DNA of 64,000 nt from Melastoma dodecandrum (lineage: Eukaryota > Streptophyta > Magnoliopsida > Myrtales > Melastomataceae): assembly GCA_029817715.1 (NCBI GenBank), contig JARUPY010000605.1, positions 3,100,001 through 3,164,000 of the forward strand. The letters run 5' to 3'. Made by a program: the position numbers and the translations under genes. Shown here piece after piece: positions 25,861-38,700 of this stretch. Positions within the stretch are counted from its first letter, which is position 1. Every line of letters starts with the position of its first letter. The notes beneath the pieces were generated by a model. It ran no database searches and was not told the DNA's origin. It worked only from the letters and a program-made list of their open reading frames with translations.

Positions 25861-28239
25861 AGATATAATATAGGTATGCAAATGATTTGCTTAACTAAAA
25901 TTTTTTATTTAAACGGTAGAAATTAATAAATTAATTAATTTTAAAAAATATATTTTGTTATAAAAATCAGATTATTTTTTATAAGTAGATTATTAATTCT
26001 CAACTTCTATATATATTTTTAAACAATATATATATTTTTAATTCTCAAATTAAGTATATATATTTTTATATATATTTCTTAGTTTAATTTTAGAGAATAT
26101 CACAACTTCTACCAAAATCAATCTTTAGTCGTTATTATTCTTCTATGTAATATTACCAAATCTTATATTATATATTTTTTTGTTATATTAAGGGTTTGTA
26201 ATATATATACATCCTAACTACCTACATAATCCGATGCAAAAATTGGTGGCTGTAATGTTTCCAGTAACTCGTCCTGGAAGATGGACTGGAACTACTACGG
26301 CCAATCCGCAATTTCTGCTATTACGTCGGTCGGAAGATGAAAAATTCACGACCAATCCGCGATTCCTGCTATGACGACCTAGAGATCTTTTTATCGCACC
26401 ATTCGTGGAATTATGCCAAAATGATTGAGATTCACAAAAATGCCAAAACTAAATTGCCGAATGATTTGATCGTGGAAAAAATGACCAATTCTTTTTGGAG
26501 TGCCATGCCATCCGATCATGTGTATTGTCTAAATCCAACCTTACGGACTATGTCAGTTTGTTTTTGGAGTGTCATAACTTTGTTTTTAATTTCATCCTGC
26601 GATTAAATATTAAAAGTGTCCCAAATTACTTACATTTATCAACCCTAAATTCAATATCAAATTAACTCTTGCTCCCCCATAATTTGACACAATCCATCTA
26701 AATAATCAAAAGGGTAAAGTAAGAACTCATTGCTTGAAACAGTCCATCGCGAAAATTCGAAATACTCGATCGTATTTAATTTTTTATTAAAACGATTATA
26801 TTATAAAAGGCTCGTTACGGACCAAAATGGTGGTAGGCTCGGATATTTCAATCTTTCAACTCGGTTTTAGGAAACACGAGTATAATTTTAAAAGCTTTCG
26901 CATCGGCCAAAAGCGACAGTAAATAAAGTTTCTGTTTACCAAATATGGCTTCATGGAAAGAGAAAGAGGAATAGGAAGAGTAACGACTACAAGCGATCGC
27001 AGTCAACGTGTGTAAGAGTGTGGTTATGATCAGGAGATTCACCACGCAATGTCGGATGAATTGGATACTGGTTAAACCTGTTCGAGAAAGGGTGTTATGT
27101 CCAATTTCTTCCTACCATTGGAAGTTGCTTTATGGTTAAAATTATCGATCATTTCTATTCTCGATGAGGCCACGTGACTAACCCGTAAAAAAAAATGTAT
27201 AATAATATTTAATAAAATCAAATTTCACACCTAATATTCAACAAAAATTCAGAGTTTCAATAAAACCATGCAAACCTTCAAAATTTTCCAAACGCTTTTA
27301 TTATTTTTAATAAAATATCGTCGGTTAATAAATTTTCATCATGGAGCAAGGTAGTAGTTGAAAATAATGTAAATAAAATTACAAAATATTGAATGTTATA
27401 TGGAAATTTATTTTGAATATCAATGTATTTAAAAAAAAAGTATTAAGGAAAAGAAGAGATATCACACTAGGAGTAAATACTTAATATATGTATGTAAACG
27501 ATTCACATAATTAAAATTTCTTATTTAAACCGGTTGAAATTAATAAGAATTTAATTAATTACAAAAAAATTATATTTTGTTATAAAAATCGGAATATTTT
27601 TTATAATTAGATTATTGGTTAACCTTGTTCACACGATAATTTATATCCACTTCTTAATTTAATTTTAAAAAAATCGCACTTTCTACCAAACCCAATACCC
27701 AGCAAAATCCACCACCGTCCAAACACACCCCTCCATCCCTTCTTCATCATTATCAATCGAATTTCAACAAACAGAATTGATTGATTGATTAAATAAAAAT
27801 CTCATCTTTTTCTTTATTTGGTTTTGGGTGGGTGGGTGGGGGTGCGAGGAGAATCGGAACAAATACGAATACGGGTGGCGAGAGATCTTGTCATTCCAGG
27901 AGTTGTTACTGACTCGGAGAGGGGTCGTGGTTATGGGTGAGATTTTCTAAGGTTGCAACGAGAATCTGAGTTGTTGCCTACGAGTGTGGTCGGGTCTAGT
28001 TGGGTTAGGGGGAGGGGGGTTGGGATGAGAACGTGATCTGGGTTTAGTGTCCCGAAGGTGGAAATACATGGGAGATTGTTTCCAATTTGATGGAAAAGGA
28101 TAACAAAGGGCAGATGGTTTCGCGGTGGGATGGTATCGTGGGATGATCATTTCTTTGTTTTTGTGTTATTTTTTAGGGTTTGTGGACCCCTTTGGCTCTG
28201 GATGGGGATGATCTTTTTCCTTTGAGCTTGAGCTGAGCG

Positions 28240-28437
28240 GGGGAAGGGGAGGAGAAAAGGAGGAGGAGCTGAGAAAGGCTTTCGAATTCTTCGACGAGGA
28301 GGGGGATGGGAGGATAACGGCAGAGGAGCTGCTGGGGATGTTGGGAGGGGTGATGAGGGACGAGGGTTGCACCCTGGAGGACCGAAGGAGGATGATCGCT
28401 AGGGTGGATGGGAACAGGGACGGTCACGTCATACGTC
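28240..28437 (+). pseudogene. Truncated calmodulin-like (EF-hand) gene fragment
   Basis: The plus strand from about 28263 reads ELRKAFEFFDEEGDGRIT, then a helix with EELLGML, then MIARVDGNRDGHV. This is one complete EF-hand loop (D-E-E-G-D-G-R-I-T-A-E-E) and the start of a second (D-G-N-R-D-G-H-V), as in calmodulin-like proteins. The second loop is cut after its sixth ligand position, and unrelated AT-rich DNA begins at about 28430 with a stop soon after. Upstream, 27690-28230 is unusually GC-rich and may include the original leader. It lies inside the repeat array, so a captured or duplicated fragment is likely. It cannot make a normal protein. Confidence 0.75.
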
Positions 28438-29542
28438 ATGTGATGATATTTTGAAAAGTTTAGGTATATCGAAAAAAACAGCCAAACTTTATGGTAGAAT
28501 TGATCATTTGGCCTATATATATGTGTGTAAAACAATATCCAATAAATGTTTAGTATTAAAAGATCGGGAGTGATATATTAACAAAATCATGAATGAAAGA
28601 ATTGCCACAGAGTAATATTGAAATTTCCTCCCAATTAATTGAAAACAGAAACTTATTACGACCTCCGATAAAAAATTTGTAGCCTCAATTCACAAACAGG
28701 TCGGGATCTAAATAATATACATTTATAGCCTCAAGCATGAATATACATTTTTAACCATCTCGAACCGGAAACGTACGTAAGATATGATCTTTTGGTGACA
28801 ATTCTATCAAAGAAGAAGTGCCAAAAGAACAAGAGAAAGTGTGAATTATTACAAAAATATATTTTTAAAAAACAAATTATATGGTTCAATCCTAATTTGA
28901 ATCACAGATTATAGGTCTTGCTCCCGCATAATTTGGCTCAATTCATTGAAACAGCCCGCCGTGATCAAAACACTCGATTTCCAATATGTGAATCAATAAG
29001 ATAGTAAGATTTTTTTCGACAAAATGATTTCCTGAAAAAATTTCAATAATATCGTTCTTAATTCGGGTTTAGGAAACGCGAGTATAATTTTTTAAAGCTT
29101 TTGCATCTTGACAAAGGCGACTTTCCTTCCATAAGTAACGAAAGTTTGCTTTTACTAAGGAGGAACTGACCCGTAACAGAAATTTTGAAACTTAACCTCC
29201 TCCTCCTTTTAGAATTTATTTTCAGTCTTACCATAACTTTTTCTCAAATTTATAATTTTTACAAAAAATATGCTCGCATCCTATTTGTCATGTTGTATAT
29301 CACATCCCCACCGATTTTTATTTTTATTTTAGAATGATCTATCTAAAATAAAAGCATATCAGTGACAACTGTGCAAAAACTTTAGTAATTATTTTAATCA
29401 ATAAATGTTACCAAAATTTGATTTTTAATTACTATGCAAAAACTATTTGATTAAAAACTTTGTATCCACCGGAGAAATAGTGTTATGAACAAACCCTTTT
29501 ATTATTTTTACAAAAATATCATGACACGCCATTAATTTAAAA

Positions 29543-30127
29543 GCAAAATATATGTTTATGGCATCAATTTTGAGTCAACTTTCTATTTTATCATTATTTT
29601 AGTTTGTTATACAATTTTGTCGCCAACTTTCACTTTAATATTAATTTTGGCCAATCTTCAATTTCTTCTAACGAAAGCCAAACAAGACCTTAATATAGTC
29701 TCACACATGTCTTATAATAGTAGAGTTCTAACTTCTCATTCATTCGCCTCGTAATTCACTTTACCCGTAGCAATGACCACCCAAAAGAGCAATTATCCGA
29801 TCTTCATTAATTTTGTGTATTTTTTACTACATCAGCAACTATCGTCCAACTCCAACTTTCAACTCACTTGATCTGGCCATCGAAATTTTAAAATAAAATT
29901 ATATATGAGAGGTTTCAATATTATTTACAATTTTTTTTAATTTTTTTCTTTTTTAGTTTATAAATAAAAATCATGTCTTAAAGCATGTTTGGTTTTCGCG
30001 AGAGAAAATTTAAGATTGACCAAAATCAAAATAGAAATAAAAGTTGGTGACAAAATTATATAATAAACTAAATTAATAATAAAACAGAAAATTGGCTCAA
30101 AATTATACCATAAATCGATATTTTGCC
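29543..30127. mobile_element. Foldback transposon with about 145-bp TIRs and 9-10 bp target duplication
   Basis: Arms at about 29543-29695 and 29980-30127 are inverted copies, about 80% identical by eye. Shared blocks include GCAAAATAT at the tip, TTTATGGNATNAATTTTGAG, TTTTGTCNCCAACTTT and AAANCCAAAC at the inner end. The element is flanked on both sides by a direct TAATTTAAAA, at 29533-29542 and 30128-30137. Long TIRs with a 9-10 bp target duplication are the hallmark of non-autonomous Mutator-like (MULE) elements. The interior of about 280 bp has no recognisable gene. It sits between blocks P and Q of the 1.6-kb array, so it inserted after the array formed. Confidence 0.8.
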
Positions 30128-30900
30128 TAATTTAAAAGATATCATACTTTCTATGTGGGTTTGTAAGTATCTGATTTTTGTAAACTATTTTTTTTAAAGT
30201 ATGTTTTAAAAAATCAATCTCTTTAGTAGTTGTTATTCTATTTGTAATATCATCAAATCTGATGTGATTTTTTTTTATATCAAGGGTTTATTCATATATA
30301 TATATATATATAGTGCTAACTATATCGGCGATTGCTTGTAATTGTTTCACAGTCATTCTTCTCCTTCCGGTCGAGGTGTTCAAGAAAATTGTCGGTGGGA
30401 GTGTGTGCCTACTAACATGGAAGGAGGAAGATGGAAAGGAAAATTCACGTTCGAAGCATGTCAGATGAAAATGCATTTCAGTAAGGTTCGACCAGGAAAA
30501 CTAAACGGCCAAATAATTTGATCTTGGAAAATATAACAAGTTCCTTTTGGAGTGTCATGCCATCCGAGCATGATTATGGTGTAAACCCAACCTTAGACGG
30601 ACGATGCCACTTTTATCCCAAGGCATGAATTTTCTTTTTTAATTTATCTTTTTTTTTTATTAGAAACACTCCGTAGGGGTCGTAATAAGTTTTTTTTTTT
30701 CAACGCAAAATATTCAACAAAACCATACAAATCGGGGCAATTTTCCACATCCTTTTATTATTTTTTACAAAAAATATGCTCGAACACCATTAATTTGCAT
30801 TTCTAAAAAGATTTATCTAAAATAAAGCATATCAATTAGGAGTTAGGACATTGACCACGGTGAAAACTCAATTAGAATTTATTTTTGTACTAGGTGTGAA

Positions 30901-32731
30901 TTAGTGTTAAAGTACAATTAAGAATTTTTAATTCCTTTTCGATAAATCCCATAACGGAAAAAAGTTTCTGCAAAATAGAAGCTCGCGTACAGGCTTCTGT
31001 AAAGCATAAAATTATCCCGAAATGATTCGAACATACAAGATTTTTACAATGGTTTGGCAAGCCGTCTCTATCCACTATCATCCAGAATATGAATGGTTAT
31101 CACTAAAGCAAAATGTGATGCACTATCAGCCTTCAACCGTTGCACGTGTTAATGTGACTAACGAAGTGTTTGGACGTTTTCCTCGGGCAGTGTCCTCGCC
31201 TACTCAGCAATTCGCTACGACTTCCCTTCGAAACTTTTGACTTTGGCAGCATCTCCACCTGCACAGCACCCAATTGCACTTTTCACTTTGGATCATCAAT
31301 TATTTCGCCTTTTTAATAATGTCTTATATTGATATTCAAATAAAAACTTAAAAGATTTACCAATACCGCAGAATTTTTGCATAATATGAAAAATATATCT
31401 TTACAAGGTACACCATGATTCTCTTAATAAAACTTTATGTTTTAAAAGTTGAAATGAATATATTAATCTTCCTTCATTGTTTTTCACATTTCATAATAAA
31501 TTTATATCTATCTTTTTAATTCAATGCTAATTCATGCTAACAGATTTTAATTTATATTCTTTGAGTTGCCAAACTCCAGTAGATATAGTGACCTTTTCTT
31601 TCAAGAAAAAATTTCAATTGTGAGGGTAATTCTAATATTTACTTTGGACGAATCTCTGATATATCATTTATAAGATCGCGTTCCGATTTGATATATTCGG
31701 AGCAAAGATATATCATTTTTTTAACAATTTTATGAGAGGGGAAATAATTAAGATAAAAGATAATATATGAATTATTATGAAAATAATTCATTTCTTTTCT
31801 AAGATTAAGACATCAAAGGAGGAGTTAGTCCATATAAGTCATGTCCTAAATTATGATTCAATCGCATGTTGGGTTTCGAATTGAGTCGGGGTTTACGTAT
31901 AACTTGTGCACTATGCATTTGTTTAAGAGAACGAAAATTCAGACGATGGCGATGATATCGCGCTCTACTTCTAGATATTGGCAAGGGGACTCCGAGTCAG
32001 ATCATGGCGGCCGCGAAGGCGCAAATGAGACAAGTTCAGTAATCTGGTCTACAAATAATATGATGTAAACAAATTTGTCAGCTAAATTAGATAAGTAAAG
32101 AACAACAGCTTAAGCATGAATATCGAAAAACACCAAAACCACACCCGGCTTCATCAACAGAACCCATTCCCATAATAAACAGATGCAGAAACCACACATA
32201 CTTCAACTGATAGGGCTTTTAAAGCAACAGCATCCTATTTACAGAAGAATTTTTCCTTATCACTATTTCCCTTTTCTTTCTCTATTTACACATGGGAGGG
32301 TAAACTATAAACATCATATATAATAAGAGTCACACCTCATTTCTTATTGTACTACAGGAGGCTAAAACCACACCTATCACTTCCATCAGGCAAGGCACCA
32401 GAAAATACCCTTGCCTCGCCTCCCTCTTTTAGCCGAAATTAGCAATTTTCGAGATTAGCAGGTTCTCCGGGACGTAAAGGGTATGGTGCCCTCTGCCTCA
32501 GAAAGTCCCCCCTTGCGCTAACCTTCTCACCAGGCTTCATCTGCACCGACGTATGTACTGGGCATGAGATGGGCGGTAACACAAGTTAGGCTGAGGGATG
32601 GGGTGCGAGGCTTACCGAGTTAAGTTGAAAGCTGGCTGCAGCAGTGTTGACCTATGCAGTGCTATGCAGTAGTCCAGCAATTGGAGAAGGCAACCAGTAT
32701 GATAATCTCTTGAGAGCATCCCTGAATCTGA
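30901..32731. other. AT-rich spacer and 3' UTR side of the RpoT gene
   Basis: No gene is recognised between the repeat array and the RpoT stop. Frames at 31022-31240 and 31853-32068 are short and show no family signature. About 32100-32731, especially the GC-richer 32340-32700 stretch, is probably RpoT 3' UTR read on the minus strand. Confidence 0.4.
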
Positions 32732-35700
32732 TTAGTTGAAGAAATAAGGCGATTCCAGAACAGCATTTAAGTCGAAGTCACCGCGGTCAGGCAGAGGTGG
32801 AAATGCCAATGAAGGAAACGACTCTTGAAAGCTTTCAAGCAGCTGCACTCCGAAAAGAAGACGATGCATCAAAAGAATTATACCATACCTAAAACTTTAA
32901 ATCAACCTAAAGGCGAATGTAAGAGAATAACATACATTTTCGAGAATGGGAGCTTCGTGTAGTTCGACGAATTTCTCTCTCAATATCCGATTCATTTCGT
33001 CCACGTCGCATGCATGGGTCCAATACGAATCATGGACCCCTGAATTTCATGGTTGACATCAAACAAGAAAGAGTTAACATCAAACACATACTAGGGGGAT
33101 AGCATGAAAATGGTATCAGTAGGAAACCTGCAAAGGTCAGCCCAGCCTCCTTACAGGCAACCGCGGTCATCATCATGTGAGAACCATCTAGGGAGTGCAC
33201 GAAATTAGGGGGGAAAGCTGTTCTTTGCCGCTGGACCAAGACCTGGAGTGTAGTGAAGCATTAACTTGAACTCAGTAGTAGTTAGTTTGCAACAAGGAAA
33301 CAGTACAGTGTGATGGCAAACACACAAAGTTTTATCAAGAAAACTACAAAAAAACCCAGAAACTTGGATCACAAGTATAAACATTGTTACCTTGTCTGTC
33401 TCCCTTTGCAAAGAAAGAATCTGGAGGGAAGTTTTAACCTGCAAAATATTTAAGAGAGAAATGGGTCCATTATAGATACTATCAATAGCTTTTCACTTTT
33501 CAATATTAATACAATTGACAGAGCTTACAAGATGCCTTCCTACTCTCCGGTAGGGTTGCACCACGGGAAGTCCAAGGGGGGTATTCCATCGAACCGGTTG
33601 ATTCTCCGATGCAATTATCTTGATAATTAAAGGAGATATCAGGATGTGAAATGATCAATATTCAGCAATGCCATCACTTCAAGAATAAAACCTCACTTTT
33701 GCACATTCACCGAGCCAAGCCATGATACTTCGAGCAGCTTCAAACATCTCCCCAAGGGCAGCTAGTGTAACCTAGCCAAGAGACAAAGCAAAAACTATCA
33801 ATAGCAGGTCCTTTTCCGACTACAAATCCCCAGGATAATGATAGCAAGTCCAAAGCAACTACTGTAACTAGACCGAACCTTTGCAGCATAACATGAAGCG
33901 CCAAAAATTTCAGCGTCGTCCAAGATAGGACCACGTTCTTTCAATCTCCGTTTGATCTGGTCCCGGGCACCAACATAAGTGACACCATATACAGATGTCA
34001 TGACCGTCTGCTTTACTAGTTTCCTATCAACCTGTAAATGGGCATAAATCAGCCAGTAACATTTCAAGATGTCTGGTTCTAAGGAACCATGAGAAAGTGC
34101 AGACCGACCTGACTAAGTAATGCTCTTGCATGAAGTGCATAAGGAAACACCTCAGGATCTTTTCGTGCATCTCGCTGCATCATATCAAGTACTCTGAAAG
34201 ATAACAGAAGTATGAATTCTAGAGAACTGTATACCCAGAATACAAAGACAGTAGAACAGGCACAATCTTGGCAAAATCTAAAGTACAAAATTTTCACATT
34301 ACAAGTAACTTAGTATGATGATGTTGTTTGTCCTAGCTTCACAATGAAAAGATAAAAATTATAATCATAATAAAAGTTATTGAGCAGGCTTTCTAGCAAA
34401 TGTAAGGTTGTTCATGTCGTAACCTTTTGATCGTGAATGCCAGACATGAAAATAATCGATTGAACAGAAACTACAAGGATAAGACTACATGAGTATGCAC
34501 ATACCCTCCCCAAAACCACCTATGTAGAGAGATTTTTGTGCCTTGGGCACCTCCTATAGTTCAAGGGATCATGACATTCAGAACAGGCCATCAAATCAAC
34601 AAAGTGCATTACCTAGCTGCTATTCCTGAGTAGACATCTTCAGGCTTCTCTCCTGCCACCAAATTGACAGCAGCTGCACCCAACTGAAAAAAGCTTCTGA
34701 ATGATTATATATTGAAGAAACTTTCGATCAATGATATGCAAAATGCAGGATACAAGGTGAGAGAACTCGATAGAGCCTCTTAAACGTTTGGAAAGGAAAT
34801 TGATAAAAAAACATGACGTGAAAGTATTTTAAAAAACCTTTTCAGCAAAGCCATGCTTGCAGAGTGGGCCAGAAAGCTTAAAGGAACCCTATTTTCTAAA
34901 ATAGAAGGGTTCTTGGGATGTTACTCTTCGCATACATGCAAGTGTACAGCAAAGATAGTTGTTGCCAAGGGAAGCAACATTACCTTATCTCTTCCAAGGG
35001 CAGCATAATGTTGCAAACCATTGCAAGAACCATCCTGTCAAATGGGCCAGTGTAGTAAAAACTTGAGGCATAGGCAACAAGAAGCCAAGACAGTCTTGGC
35101 AAAATGAAAGAAAATCTAATAAATATTCCGAACAACTGGTAGGGACTAATTTATTTTACCAAAAAAATATCTATTTAAAACAAGAGCATGCCTCCATGGT
35201 AAGGTTTCGTGATAGCTGTGACAAATATAACAGGGATTCACACATTTGAACAATAGTGTCGGAGAAATATCTAAAACATCATGCATTCTACTGGCCATTT
35301 CAATGGCTGCACGAATGTTCGTTTCCAACATGAATTTGGATAATGCAGCCTGAATACTGAAGATTCAAATAATTGCAGGAATGGTTAGAAAAACTCCTAC
35401 TTGAGTGTTACACAGTTTTCTCTCAATTAAAACGGAAAGATAAAATTGTAAATACTAATACCTGATGCACAGGAACATTTGACAAAAATGTTTCAGGTGA
35501 TGGGCTTCTCAAAGCTTCTGCAAGATTGATGCAGACCGCCAAGCACTGGAATGGATCTTCGGCATTTAACCACCATCGTTTCCCTTCAAGAGGGCGGTCT
35601 GCCGAGTCAAATATATCATCCAAGTGGTTTTCAGTAAATACTACTCGATCTTCTAGAGACAACTTCTCCACACCACCAGCAAAGAGATTGGCTACATGAA

Positions 35701-38700
35701 TCTTTAACCAGCGTAAGCCCGAATCACCAAGAGGACGACCCTCAGCAAACTCCAAAATGCCACGGCACAGATCTGAACCAAGATGGTTTAAGTAAGAATG
35801 CATTGGATAGGCACGCCCTCTGAAATCAAGGTTATGTGGATAATAGAAGCCTTCTTCATCTTTCATCTTTCTCGCAACCTGCACAGCAGGACCAATAACT
35901 GTTTGAGCTCATAGAGGTCTTAAGGAGAATATATAGAGTCAATCAAGAGGCAAAAGACTTGTGCATTTTCATAGATTGCGTGAGAACTTGAGGTCTTACT
36001 GCAAGTTTGAGTTCAATATCACACCGCAGAGAATGTCGCTCCATGTTCTCCTTTTGAACAGATTTCACTTTCCACTTCCACTTTTTAATCAATAATTCAT
36101 CCTCTGTTTCTGGCTTGACTGGCAAGGACACCTGGAAAGCACGAAAGGGGAATCTTTCACATTCTTCTAACAAGCATCGTGCAAAAGAGATGACGTCTTA
36201 GCGATTCATAAGAGCATCACATGAGGATTGATAAGACAGCGAGACATGATGCAGCACTAAAGTTCCCGTTTCTCATGACCAGACAAATTTTAGGCAATAC
36301 AATCGCATCTGAGCAAAAATGATCAAAGGAAAAGCTACATATATATGCAGCCATCCTCCCCCCTTTACTATACTGTCCGCTAACCAGAGACGCTTTGCAT
36401 GTGATGCCCCTTTTTTATCTCTTAACAACTGATTGGCATTAACTCCACGTAACTTACATCACTGCGATCCACTAAACCAGCAAGACACCCTCCACTGCTC
36501 CATATTCTATCCACAACAGAAAGCACCCTTTTGTTTACCCTCCATCTTGTTGCCCCTAGCGTGTCCAAAGCCTGGCATTTCATTCAACAGGCATACAGAA
36601 TTTTTTAGTAAGTCAGGCATAAATTGTTACAAAACAGACACCATAAACCAATGGCCTGTATAAGGGAAAAAGTGACTAACTCACGACAATGATCCTTGAA
36701 CAACTCAAAGAAACTATCCCTGACCTCAAAGACTGATTTGAGTTGGCCTTCAGGAGCCTTTTTCACAGCTTCACGTTGTTGTCTGCTTCCATGTGTCCTC
36801 ATCACAGCGGAAGGTAAGAATAAGTACGCCCCTTTGTCATATCTACAAAAAATGACCAAATAAAACAATGATCTTAATCATGGGATAATGTGTCACTAAG
36901 CTGTCAGATTCAGTTCACAATTTAAACCAGAAATCCAAGTGCAAGACCAAGATTTTGAAGACGAAGCTGAAAAAACATACGCAGTCCACTTGACGGGAGG
37001 AACCAACATTGGCATGTAAGGAATAATCATATGTCTCTGCTGCAATATAACAAAGTGCCAAACATCATTTGACATTTCTGAAACAGAAAGCAATGTCTTC
37101 GCAAAATATAAAACCACCGCCCACTTACAGTTCTCTCTAAACCTTTAATTACTGCTTGGTCACATTCAATTACACCATATCTTCTGCCAAAATTCCTGTC
37201 AACAACAATAAAATTGATGATGACGACCTATCTTAAGTCCCAGAAAACATTAGTGAAGTAGGATACGCATAGCGAGACTTACTTTGTGTCTCTGGTGACT
37301 GTTTTAAATGTGTGAGCAAATGCGGGTCGGATGTCCGGCGGGTCTTCTGCCAATTGTCTACTCGGCAACTGTATATATGCATTTTGAATTAGCAATTCAA
37401 TGAGACGGCTTCCCACCTGAGATTAAATTAAAAAAATCCATGTGACGGCTCAGTGGGAGACAAACGGCAAATTCAACTCTGTAAAAGAAAAAAGACAGAA
37501 CAAACAAGGGAACCGTGAAGCAGCGATTTCAGAAGACATGTAAACCTTAGCTTTTGTGTCTTGACTCCAAGGTTTGAAGCCATCTTGTCCCTTCAATAGC
37601 TGCTTCACTGCAGGCAATTTATGCCTTTTCAACAGGTTAGAAACTTTAAGTGTCAATTTCTCTTGCTCTGTTGATAACTCGTCTGAACTGCCTCCATCGC
37701 TTTCATGATTATTTTTTCCCCTCTTCCTCTTTGTCTTTTCCAAGAAATGATGGATTTTAACCTGCTTAAAACAGAAGCTATCACATTTGGGGTCGGCTAC
37801 AAAATTGTTATTTGAATACTAGGTTCAATTATGTGGTATACCCTCATTAATGCCTAAGTAAATGGCATCCTTACATATGCCTTACTTTACGTTTGTCCCC
37901 ATTTGTGTGGGTAGAATCAAACTAAACCTCTCCTTGAAAAATAGAAAGAGGAAAACAATACAGAATTCAAAATGTTGTTTAGTATACAATACTTAGACGA
38001 AATATCAGACGGAGACTAACAATGAGTTGGCAGTCGAGTTTGTTGACATTTTATAATTTCAGGGTCATGCAAACCATAAATTTCAAGCTATAAAGTACTA
38101 GACTAGCATGGCTTAATTCAGTCCACTTCAAGATCAGTAAGACCATTTTCATGCCAGAAATCTAAATCAGGAGTTGTTAGGAAAAAAATACTAATTAAGC
38201 CTGAAATTTCATCTATTGATCAAACCGACCTTCCAGAGTGACAGACAAAGAAGTTCAAACACCAGAAACCAGCCGAAGCAAAGGTAGGTCACACCAATAA
38301 GCATACCTCTTGCTCAATCGCATCACCAATGGTACAAGCTGCCTGTACTACTCTAGCAGTCCCTGGCTCTTCTCCAGTCATTAACAAAGCAACCAACTTG
38401 TGCATCGTAATCACAGCCATCTTATCACTGGGCAATTGATCAAAATAAGCCAAATGTGCAGTCTTCTTCTTTCCCTCCCGGAACAATTGCTGCTCCTTGA
38501 CTATTGCGTTCCGCATCGGCTCAAACCAACCAAGGAACAATGACTTCATGTACGGCAAATTTGGAGCCAACTTCTGTGCACACATGTCCTCTATCAACTC
38601 CTTATATTCCTGAGCCGCCTGCTCCCAAGCTTCACATTCTATCTTGGCCTGCCTCTTCCTCAATGCATTAAGCTTCCTAATCCCCATCCCCTTACCTGCA

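Larger units (their letters stand above)
23720..30900. repeat. Degenerate array of a roughly 1.6-kb repeat unit
   Basis: Five sequence blocks recur in the same order and orientation. Block P occurs at about 23720-24300, 27130-27430, 29210-29520 and 30660-30900 (ATCTAAAATAAAAGCATATC; CATGCAAACC). Block Q occurs at 24320-24680, 25850-26210, 27450-27690 and 30130-30330 (ATGTATGTAAACGATT; GTCGTTATTATTCTTCTATG). Block R occurs at 24690-25060, 26220-26530 and 30330-30600 (ACATGGAAGGAGGAAGATGG; GAGTGCCATGCCATCC). Block S occurs at 25260-25690, 26600-26830 and 28850-29000 (CAGTCCGTCGTGAAAA). Block T occurs at 26850-27060 and 29040-29160 (TTTTAGGAAACACGAGTATA). Successive Q blocks are about 1.55-1.65 kb apart, then 2.7 kb where other DNA is inserted. 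Copies are strongly diverged and interrupted. No intact coding frame spans a unit. Block boundaries are by eye. Confidence 0.65.

Noticed and set aside
26848..27060. Minus frame of 65 codons in block T of the array
   Set aside because: The second copy of block T (29040-29160) does not keep this frame open, so coding is unlikely.
28166..28535. Minus-strand frames of 68 and 120 codons
   Set aside because: They are antisense shadows of the GC-rich EF-hand fragment; the plus strand gives the recognisable EF-hand.
35146..35360. Minus frame with [19 protein letters not shown] in RpoT intron 9
   Set aside because: It reads like protein, but exons 9 and 10 join exactly without it and it is not part of RpoT. 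I could not tie it to any family, so it is not listed as a gene.
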